This document shows, piece after piece, positions 54,942 to 62,111 of a stretch of DNA of 64,000 bases (its first letter is position 1; each line of letters opens with the position of its first letter). The position numbers and the translations under genes were made by a program. A model generated the notes under the pieces. It searched no databases and had not been told where the DNA came from. It saw nothing but the letters and a program-made list of their open reading frames with translations. This stretch comes from Bacteroidaceae bacterium (GTDB lineage Bacteria > Bacteroidota > Bacteroidia > Bacteroidales > Bacteroidaceae), in the NCBI GenBank assembly GCA_017483665.1, contig JAFUVM010000036.1:1-64000 (forward strand), read 5' to 3'.

Positions 54942-55801
54942 ATAAGGTTTCCGTCATCATCCCCGTCTACAACGTAGAGAAGTATCTCTGCCGCGCCTTG
55001 GACAGCCTGCTGGCTCAGACTCACCAGGATTGGGAAGCCATCCTCGTGGACGACGGCAGCACGGACAGCAGCGGACTCATTGCCCAGCGCTACTGCGACA
55101 AGGACAGGAGATTTGTCCTGACCAGACAGGATAACCAAGGGCAGGGTGTAGCCAGGAACAATGCGCTGAAGGCTGCCAGCGGCGACTACATCATGTACCT
55201 CGACCCGGACGACTCGTTCCACCCGCAAGCGATGGAGATTTGTGTGGCGGCAGCTGTGCGCGACGGCTCCGACATGGTCACGTTCACGTACGACCATCTG
55301 TACCGCTTCCTGAACAAGTGCACGCACAGGCTTGGCTTTGGCGACGTCAAACCCTGGCACAGGACATACCGCAGCTACGACTACCACGTGACGGACAACA
55401 TCTTCCGGCACGCCACAGAAAGAAGTCATCCGCAAGGCGTCGACCCGCGGTGGAGGGTGAAGCACTGCCAGGCATGGCGCTGCCTGCTGAAGGCCGACCT
55501 CGCCAGGAAGGCACGCTTTGCAGAAGGTGTCAAGTACGAGGACTTCCCCTGGTGGGGCGAGGTTCTGCTGAACGTCGAGCGGACCACCATTACCCGACTG
55601 CCGCTCTACTACTATTATCCCAACCCCGGCAGTTTCATCATGTCGGCCGGCAGAGAGGAACACATCCGCAGCCTTCAGACAGTCCTGAAGCAGACCGACG
55701 AGCTTTACGAGAAGGCCACTGCAGAGCAGCGCAACGCCTGGAACACAAACTTCAGGCACTCCTATAGCAGGTACTTACAGAAGAAACAGCATCGGGCATG
55801 A
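54938..55801 (+). CDS. GT2-family glycosyltransferase, paralogue of the preceding gene
   Basis: 287 aa. VIIPVYNVEKYLCRALDSLL, AILVDDGSTDSSG, metal site MYLDPDDS. It shares VKHCQAWRCLLK and KYEDFPWWGEV with its neighbour. Overlaps the upstream gene by 4 bp (ATGA). Specificity unknown. Confidence 0.9.
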   Translation: MNKVSVIIPVYNVEKYLCRALDSLLAQTHQDWEAILVDDGSTDSSGLIAQRYCDKDRRFVLTRQDNQGQGVARNNALKAASGDYIMYLDPDDSFHPQAMEICVAAAVRDGSDMVTFTYDHLYRFLNKCTHRLGFGDVKPWHRTYRSYDYHVTDNIFRHATERSHPQGVDPRWRVKHCQAWRCLLKADLARKARFAEGVKYEDFPWWGEVLLNVERTTITRLPLYYYYPNPGSFIMSAGREEHIRSLQTVLKQTDELYEKATAEQRNAWNTNFRHSYSRYLQKKQHRA

Positions 55802-56607
55802 AGAGACTCTGCATCATCACGGTCAGCTACAATGACGTCGCCGGTCTGCGCAAGACTCGCGACAGCATACTCTCGCAAACGTTCCGGGACTTCGAATGGA
55901 TTGTCGTGGACGGGGGCAGCACCGACGGCAGCAAGGACTTCCTCTCTGAGCATCAGGCAGAGACGGCTTGGTGGTGCTCGCAGCGGGACAGCGGCATCTA
56001 CAATGCCATGAACAAGGGCATCGGGCACGCTGAGGGGGAATACATACTGTTCCTCAACTCTGGCGACACGCTGTACGCTCCCGACACGCTGAGTGAGGTG
56101 TTCGGCAGGACGCTGAGTACCGACGTCGTCTATGGCGACTGGACAGAAGCTCTGCCGGGGCATCCGGCAAAGAAGTGCCATTCCCCGGAGAAGGTGAACT
56201 TCTACTCCTTCTCCCTTCGTCCTCTGTGCCATCAGACAGCATTCGTCCGTGCCAGTCTGTTGAAGCAAAGTCCCTACGACGAGACCTACCGCATCTGTGC
56301 GGACTGGGCAAAGTGGCTTGAGCTGAGCCGGGATGGTTGCACCTTCGAGCACATCCCCGTCACCATCTGCCACTTCGTGCTCGGCGGCCTGAGCTACCGC
56401 TCGGTGAAAGAACGGAGGCAGGAACAGGAACGTCTGCTCAGGGAGTTCTATCCCGCAGAGCTTGCTGAGGTGCTCGTCATGCTGACCGGGAAGGTTGCCC
56501 GAAGGCTGAAGGTGATAAGGAGGCTTGTCTGGCTTAGTTCCTTGCTGCTGTTCGCGACGATTGCACTCGTCGTCTGCGCTGTCATTACCGCCCGACAGTT
56601 CCGTTGA
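55798..56607 (+). CDS. GT2-family glycosyltransferase with C-terminal membrane helix
   Basis: 269 aa. IITVSYNDVAGLRKTRDSIL, WIVVDGGSTDGSK, and ILFLNSGDTL as the acidic motif (Asn-Ser-Gly-Asp form of the WcaA-like group). A membrane helix (LSSLLLFATIALVVCAVIT) ends the protein. Overlaps the previous gene by 4 bp. The 3' end overlaps the end of the convergent gene by 23 bp. Similar in design to the gene at 59322-60227. Confidence 0.88.
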   Translation: MKRLCIITVSYNDVAGLRKTRDSILSQTFRDFEWIVVDGGSTDGSKDFLSEHQAETAWWCSQRDSGIYNAMNKGIGHAEGEYILFLNSGDTLYAPDTLSEVFGRTLSTDVVYGDWTEALPGHPAKKCHSPEKVNFYSFSLRPLCHQTAFVRASLLKQSPYDETYRICADWAKWLELSRDGCTFEHIPVTICHFVLGGLSYRSVKERRQEQERLLREFYPAELAEVLVMLTGKVARRLKVIRRLVWLSSLLLFATIALVVCAVITARQFR

Positions 56608-57475
56608 TGATATAGTCTGCAAAGGTTCCGGGACGGGGAGTCTTTGCAGACTTCGACTTGTATTCAAGCTTTTGGAATGCACTCTCCGATGTGATTTCCC
56701 GAAATGTTTCCGCGTCAAAGGGCTTGTCTCTGTAATTCCACCAAAGGACATGTGTGCAGTTATGGCAAATATGTGGCATCTTGCTGAACATTTCGGAAAC
56801 ATGGGCATCGCTCAAAACCATATGCCGGAACAGGCGGTGTGGCAGAAAATAGTCGAAGGCACGGGAGTGATGCTCCCAGTACCGGCGAATGATGTCGCGC
56901 CAAGCACCTATGAGCGGATGGTGCGCATAGGCACGGATAAAGCAGTTTTGTATAAAGAAGTTCCACCCTTCGTCGCTCATATACATGAAGAACGGCTCCT
57001 TCTCTATGAACTCCGGCATCGGATGGCACATATAGTCTGTGGCATCCATCCAGTATCCTCCGTACTTCCAGAGCAACTCAACGCGGCAAAGGTCGGCCAC
57101 ATGGCAGGCTTTAATCTTCCCTCTTCTCCATCTCTGCATGAAGCCTTCTGGCAGGTCTATCCACTTGTCGATGCTTTCCGCGTCCAGAATGACCAAGGGC
57201 TTCCTGCTATGTCTGCGGATGCTTTGCCAGCAAGCCTTGACTATCTGCGGAGCATTGTCCTCGCCTTGCAGCCATATTGAGAAAACATACTCCGTAGGTT
57301 GCTTTTCCGGGACGCAGTTCTCCGGGACTTCAAAAGGCATATCCTTCAGATACAGCTCGCTCAGTTCTGCTTTTATCCTGTTTCGCCTGACCCATCGTTC
57401 CCGGCGTGACTTCCAGAAGGGAACGAGGATTCTGTTCAGGAGCATCTTCTTTAGCTTATAATGTATGTAATTCAT
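56585..57475 (-). CDS. Capsular polysaccharide/GT32-type glycosyltransferase
   Basis: 296 aa from the ATG at 57475, which overlaps the TAA of the upstream gene by one base (TAATG). Signatures: FSIWLQGEDNAPQIVKACWQ, HVADLCRVELLWKYGGYWMD with the DXD motif in YWMDATD, and WWNYRDKPF. This is the OCH1-like sugar-binding DXD family found in capsule loci. Last gene of the minus-strand glycan operon, convergent with the + operon. Confidence 0.87.
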   Translation of the reverse strand: MNYIHYKLKKMLLNRILVPFWKSRRERWVRRNRIKAELSELYLKDMPFEVPENCVPEKQPTEYVFSIWLQGEDNAPQIVKACWQSIRRHSRKPLVILDAESIDKWIDLPEGFMQRWRRGKIKACHVADLCRVELLWKYGGYWMDATDYMCHPMPEFIEKEPFFMYMSDEGWNFFIQNCFIRAYAHHPLIGAWRDIIRRYWEHHSRAFDYFLPHRLFRHMVLSDAHVSEMFSKMPHICHNCTHVLWWNYRDKPFDAETFREITSESAFQKLEYKSKSAKTPRPGTFADYIINGTVGR

Positions 57476-58320
57476 TATAGCACCTCCTTGAATCTTTCCG
57501 GTAGCCTGACTACTATTCTCAGTTCGAACATGGCTGGCTTGTTCAATGCGAAAGGCGGACGGCACCACGTCTGCACGGTGCGTGCCCAGCGCGTCCAGCG
57601 GTCAAAGTCGCGAGCCTTCTTCTCCGTGGCATATCGGATGGTACGACTGCGCTTGTAGATGTGCTTCTCCCAGCCCTGTGACACACGATCCATGTCTCCC
57701 AGCCTGCTCTCCAGTATCTTCATGTCGGCATAGCCAAAGTGCATCAGAAAGAGGTGGGAGGCGATGTGGAAGTTGTGGCCTTTGACGCGGTGGAAGCCGC
57801 TGCCCCATTGGCAGGGCTTTGCGATGACGGACGCCTTGGTGTAGCGCGTGCCGATCTGTGCATAGTGTCGCTGGCTGAGGAAAGTCTCGTCGAAGGACAG
57901 GTCTCCCTCCTCGCCCAGCTTCTGCCCGAAGTCGAGGCCCAGGGGAGAGAGGCAGACGTCAATCTCCTGATTCGAGAGGAACTCACGGAGCCCCATGCCC
58001 AGCTTCGGGTCGACAACGATGTATTCGTCGGCATCGACGCCGATGACCATGTCGTATCCTTTGCTCAGAAGCTCGGCAGCCCGTTCGGAGAGGAACCTGA
58101 GCCTTCCCTTCTCCGCCGCCACTACCTGTGTGCCAATCTTGGGATGTACGAAGGCATTGGTGCCCTGGCAGAAGTCTGCCACAGTCTGGTCCTCCCCGTC
58201 GAGGTATATGAAAAGGTTCTCCCGGCCCAGCTCCCGACCGTAATACTCCACCCACTTGCGGAGGAAGAAGTCGTCGTTGCGGACCATTGTGAGTGCTGCT
58301 ATGTGTTTGTAAACAGACAT
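57475..58320 (-). CDS. Glycosyltransferase family 2/92-like protein
   Basis: 281 aa from the ATG at 58320; the frame is open 73 codons upstream but those overlap the previous gene. Motifs: IAALTMVRNDDFFLRKWVEY, then YDMVIGVDADEYIVVD carrying the DXD, and a C-terminal basic helical part. The type with a remote N-terminal RNDDFFLRKWVEYY block is common in Bacteroides capsule clusters (Glyco_tranf_2_4/GT92 group). Overlaps the upstream gene by 22 bp. Confidence 0.85.
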   Translation of the reverse strand: MSVYKHIAALTMVRNDDFFLRKWVEYYGRELGRENLFIYLDGEDQTVADFCQGTNAFVHPKIGTQVVAAEKGRLRFLSERAAELLSKGYDMVIGVDADEYIVVDPKLGMGLREFLSNQEIDVCLSPLGLDFGQKLGEEGDLSFDETFLSQRHYAQIGTRYTKASVIAKPCQWGSGFHRVKGHNFHIASHLFLMHFGYADMKILESRLGDMDRVSQGWEKHIYKRSRTIRYATEKKARDFDRWTRWARTVQTWCRPPFALNKPAMFELRIVVRLPERFKEVL

Positions 58321-59318
58321 TTCAGATAATACTTTATATAGTTGAACCACCGCGAGAGCCAGGCTACGGGGCCTTCCGGAATGCCGAGGAAGCGCTCGCG
58401 GATGAGTTTCTGTGTGCTTTTGTAGAGGCCGATGTACTTGCGGGGGAATACGCGATGTGTGAAGACGTGCTCCGCTTCCCGGCGGCTCATCCCGACGTGG
58501 AAGAAGTCCCGGAAGAAGCCTTGGAGGCTGATGATGCATTCTCCGACGGCTTCGTCAAAGTTCTCCTCCGAGAAGCCGCCCGTGCTGAACGTTGCAAAGG
58601 TGAGGGGAACGAAGCAGCCCTTTGCTCCTGCCGCTACCATGCGGAGCAGGAGGTCGTAGTCGGCCGCAGACTTGTAGGAGGTGTCGAAGCCGTCGATGCG
58701 GCAGAGCAGGGAGCGCGATGTCAGCATGGTCTGATGCGAGAAGCACCAGCTGATGAGGAAGCGGTAGAGTCGCCGCTGCGGTGCCAGCTGCGGGTTGTGG
58801 TGTATGGATTTGTCGCTGAAGCGGACGGGTGCGAAGGAGAAGTCGCAGCCGAACTCTTCCAGACGGGCCAGGGAGGCCGCCATCCCGCGAGGGTCGTGGA
58901 AGTAGTCGTCGCTGTTGAGGAAGATGACGTACTTCCCCCTTGCCAGGGCGATGCCGCGGTTCATGGCCTCGTAGATGCCGCTGTCGGGCTGGCTGAGGAT
59001 GCGGATGGTGTGCCTCGTGCCCTGATAGGCGTTAAGCCACTCCAGGGTGCCGTCGGTGGAAGCGCCGTCGATGATGAGGTGTTCCATGCTGACACCTTCC
59101 TGTGCCTGCACAGAGTCGAGGTTCTTCAGGAACACCTCCCTGCGCCCCGCTTTAAGCGGATTGAAGCAGACCGTCACGACGGAGACGTCGATGCCCTGTG
59201 CCGCGTCGGGCAACACGGCGTGCTGTGTGGGGCAACACGGCGTGCTGTGTGGGGCAACACGGCACGCTGTGTTTTCCACCACCTCTGACAGCTCTTCTAT
59301 GGACGGTATTCTCTGCAT
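58299..59318 (-). CDS. GT2-family glycosyltransferase with repeat-encoded N-terminus
   Basis: 339 aa. The catalytic domain begins only at about residue 41 (VSVVTVCFNPLKAGRREVFL), then HLIIDGASTDGTLEW and IFLNSDDYFHD. Residues about 15-36 (NTACRVAPHSTPCC and onward) are translated from three 22-bp family A repeat units (66 bp). No later start codon precedes the domain, so the extension should be made. Starts 3 bp after the upstream gene. Specificity unknown. Confidence 0.87.
   Translation of the reverse strand: MQRIPSIEELSEVVENTACRVAPHSTPCCPTQHAVLPDAAQGIDVSVVTVCFNPLKAGRREVFLKNLDSVQAQEGVSMEHLIIDGASTDGTLEWLNAYQGTRHTIRILSQPDSGIYEAMNRGIALARGKYVIFLNSDDYFHDPRGMAASLARLEEFGCDFSFAPVRFSDKSIHHNPQLAPQRRLYRFLISWCFSHQTMLTSRSLLCRIDGFDTSYKSAADYDLLLRMVAAGAKGCFVPLTFATFSTGGFSEENFDEAVGECIISLQGFFRDFFHVGMSRREAEHVFTHRVFPRKYIGLYKSTQKLIRERFLGIPEGPVAWLSRWFNYIKYYLKCLFTNT
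59211..59276. repeat. 22-bp tandem repeat, family A, three units inside a glycosyltransferase gene
   Basis: Units at 59211, 59233 and 59255, core CAACACGGCGTGCTGTG. 66 bp, a multiple of three, so the frame is kept. Confidence 0.93.
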
Positions 59319-59321
59319 CTT

Positions 59322-60227
59322 CTATTTGCACAGTATATAAAGGATTGTGGCAATGTTGGTCGCTAACAGCAGCGAGCTGATGTATATGAGCAGGCGGATA
59401 ATCTTGTTGTGCTTCTTGCGCTTCTCCAGGAGGAACTGCCGTTCGACGACTGCCCTGCTGATTGAGGACGGTCCGCTGTCGTCCACCCAGCTCTTCAGTG
59501 CATTGTACTCGCGGACGATGGGCGCCACGCGCTTCATGGCATATTTCCAGGGGTCGGGATAGTATCTCTGGTTGATGCGTTTTATCTCCGCCTTGCGTTC
59601 CTGCTTCAAGGTCTCCGAGGCGTTGTCGCCCGTACTGATGCCGCCCACCATGAAGTTGCAGATGGTCAGGTCGATCTTCCGGAATGTCTTTCTCGCCATG
59701 ACAAAGGAAAGCCATTCCTCCCAGTCTGCATAGATGCGGAAGCTCTCGTCGTAGGGGCGTTCCAGCACGGCGTTTCTCTTTATCAGCATGGACTGGTGGC
59801 ACATGTTGTCATCGAAGAAATAAGCTATGTCAGCCACTTCGGGTGCTGTTCCCAGCCTTGTCTTTCCGTCCTCGAAGACCAGCATCCAGTTGCCGTAGAT
59901 GACGTCGGCATCGATGTCCTTCTCGAAAACCTTTTCCAAGACGTCGGAGGCGTAGAAGGAATCTCCCGAGTTCATGTAGATGCAGTACTCGCCTTTGGCA
60001 TGTTGTGTGCCCTTGTTCTGGGCATTGTAGACGCCCTTGTCTGGCTCCGAACACCAATAGGCGAGTTCGCTGTCGTGCTCTTCGAGGAACTGCTTCGTGC
60101 CGTCGGTGCTGCCGCCGTCCACGACGAGCCATTCATAGTCGCCAAACGTCTGGCTGCGAATGCTCTCGTAGGTGTTCTTCAGACCCTCAAGGTTGTTGTA
60201 TGCGATGGTGATAATACTGACTTTCAT
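59322..60227 (-). CDS. GT2-family glycosyltransferase with C-terminal membrane helix
   Basis: 301 aa from the ATG at 60227, preceded by AAGGAGAG; the frame extends 12 codons upstream. VSIITIAYNNLEGLKNTYES, WLVVDGGSTDGTKQF, and CIYMNSGDSFY as the acidic motif. A C-terminal membrane helix (IYISSLLLATNIATILYIL) anchors it. Resembles the gene at 55798-56607, so the two convergent operons share this type. Confidence 0.89.
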   Translation of the reverse strand: MKVSIITIAYNNLEGLKNTYESIRSQTFGDYEWLVVDGGSTDGTKQFLEEHDSELAYWCSEPDKGVYNAQNKGTQHAKGEYCIYMNSGDSFYASDVLEKVFEKDIDADVIYGNWMLVFEDGKTRLGTAPEVADIAYFFDDNMCHQSMLIKRNAVLERPYDESFRIYADWEEWLSFVMARKTFRKIDLTICNFMVGGISTGDNASETLKQERKAEIKRINQRYYPDPWKYAMKRVAPIVREYNALKSWVDDSGPSSISRAVVERQFLLEKRKKHNKIIRLLIYISSLLLATNIATILYILCK

Positions 60228-60275
60228 TTCTCTCCTTTTTATCAAATACTCTGTTCTTTTCATCTTGTCCTTTCC

Positions 60276-62111
60276 TTACAGCTGTTGCATGTCGTAGAGG
60301 CGTTTGTAGTAGCCGTTGCGGGCGATGAGTTCGTCGTGCTGGCCGCTTTCTACGATTTGTCCTTCGTGGAGGACGTGGATGATGTCGGCGTTCTTGATGG
60401 TGGAGAGGCGGTGGGCGATGGCGATGGTGGTGCGCGACTTCATGAGGCGGTCCAGGGCCTCCTGCACGAGGTGCTCGCTCTCGGTGTCGAGGGCGGACGT
60501 GGCTTCGTCGAGGATGAGGATGGGCGGGTTCTTGAGGATGGCGCGGGCTATGCTGACGCGCTGCCTTTGTCCGCCGGAGAGACGGCTGCCGCGGTCGCCG
60601 ATGACGGTGTTGTAGCCTTGCTCGGTCTCCATGATGAAGTCGTGGGCATTGGCTATCTTGGCGGCTTCGATGACTTGCTCCATGGTGGCGTTCTCCACAC
60701 CGAAGGTGATGTTGTTGAAGAAGGTGTCGTTGAAGAGGATGGCCTCCTGGTTGACGTTGCCAATGAGGGAGCGGAGGTCGCGGATGCGGACGTCGCGCAG
60801 GTCTTTGCCGTCGATGGTGATGCGGCCCTGGCTGACGTCGTGGTAGCGGGGTATGAGGTCGACGAGCGTGGACTTGCCCGAACCGGACTGCCCGACGAGG
60901 GCGACGGTCTTGCCCTTGGGTATGGTGAGGCTGATGTGGCGGAGCACGTCGCGCCCTTCGACGTAGTGGAAGCTGACGTCTTGCATTTCAACTTCGTTTT
61001 CGAAGTTGCCCAGGGGCTTGGGCTCTGCTGCCTCCTTGATGGGGTTTTCGGCCTTGAGGATGTAGTCGATGCGGTCCATCGAGGCCAGGCCCATAGGTAT
61101 CATGTAGGACTGGCGTGTGAGGTCCTTGATGGGGTTGATGACGCTGTAGAGGATGACCATGTAGAAGATGAAGGTGGAGGCGTCGATGAAGCCGTTGCCG
61201 TCCAGGATGAGCCAGCCGCCGAAGAGCAGGACGATGACGATGATGACGGTGCCCATGGTCTCGGAGACGGGGTGGGCGGCGTTGATGCGCATCATCATGC
61301 CTATCATGCCGCGGCGGAACTCGTTGTTGATGTGGTTGAAGCGTCGGGCCATCTTGTCCTCGGCGATGAAGGCCTTGACGATGCGCAGGCCGCTGAGCGT
61401 CTCTTCTATCTGCGACATGATCTCGGCGAGTCCGGCCTGTACGCTGGCCGACTGGCTCTTGAGGCGCTTGGTGACGGTGCCCATGAGCCATGCGGCGGGC
61501 GGTGTGACGACGAGGACGAAGACCGTGAGCTGCCAGCTGACGGTGAAGAGGGTGACGAAGCAGATGACGATGGCGATGGGCTGCTGGATGAGGGTCGAAA
61601 TGGCGCTGGTGACGGAGTTCTCCACGACTTGTATGTCTGTGCTCATGCGTACGATGATGTCGCCCTTGCGCTCGGCGGAGAAGAAGCTCAGGGGCAGGCG
61701 CATCACCTTGTTGTACATGTCCATGCGGATGTCGCGGACGACGCCTGTGGAGAGCGGCATCATGATGTTGGCGGCGCCCCAGTAGCCGATGCACTTCATG
61801 CAGGTCATGACGACGAGGATGGCGCCCATGAGGCAGAGGGTGAGGAAGGCGCCGTGGCTGGCAATGAGCTCCTGCACCCAGGCGTAGGCGTTGTTGACGA
61901 TGAGGTCCTTGTTCAGGCTGCTCCACGTCCATTCGCGGTAGGTGTAGACGTTCTGGTCTATCTTGAAGAGGATGTTCAGTATGGGGATGAGCACTACGAA
62001 GGAGAAGACGTTGAGCCACTGTGCCACGACGTTGAGCACGATGCTCCAGACGATGTACATCCTGTAGGGCCGGAAATAACGCTTTACGATATCAAGGAAT
62101 TGCTTTATCAT
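60276..62111 (-). CDS. msbA: MsbA-type ABC exporter (membrane and ATPase domains fused)
   Basis: 611 aa. Six membrane helices (1-330), then the ATPase: Walker A GQSGSGKST, Q-loop NVNQEAILF, signature LSGGQRQRVSIARAI, Walker B ILILDEATSALD, switch His in IAHRLSTI. Bacteroidales proteins of this kind flip lipid A-core or similar glycolipids. Its ATG overlaps the TAA of the sulfatase gene by one base, so they are translationally coupled. Position in the glycan operon supports export of the product made here. The msbA name is a family-level call. Confidence 0.9.
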   Translation of the reverse strand: MIKQFLDIVKRYFRPYRMYIVWSIVLNVVAQWLNVFSFVVLIPILNILFKIDQNVYTYREWTWSSLNKDLIVNNAYAWVQELIASHGAFLTLCLMGAILVVMTCMKCIGYWGAANIMMPLSTGVVRDIRMDMYNKVMRLPLSFFSAERKGDIIVRMSTDIQVVENSVTSAISTLIQQPIAIVICFVTLFTVSWQLTVFVLVVTPPAAWLMGTVTKRLKSQSASVQAGLAEIMSQIEETLSGLRIVKAFIAEDKMARRFNHINNEFRRGMIGMMMRINAAHPVSETMGTVIIVIVLLFGGWLILDGNGFIDASTFIFYMVILYSVINPIKDLTRQSYMIPMGLASMDRIDYILKAENPIKEAAEPKPLGNFENEVEMQDVSFHYVEGRDVLRHISLTIPKGKTVALVGQSGSGKSTLVDLIPRYHDVSQGRITIDGKDLRDVRIRDLRSLIGNVNQEAILFNDTFFNNITFGVENATMEQVIEAAKIANAHDFIMETEQGYNTVIGDRGSRLSGGQRQRVSIARAILKNPPILILDEATSALDTESEHLVQEALDRLMKSRTTIAIAHRLSTIKNADIIHVLHEGQIVESGQHDELIARNGYYKRLYDMQQL

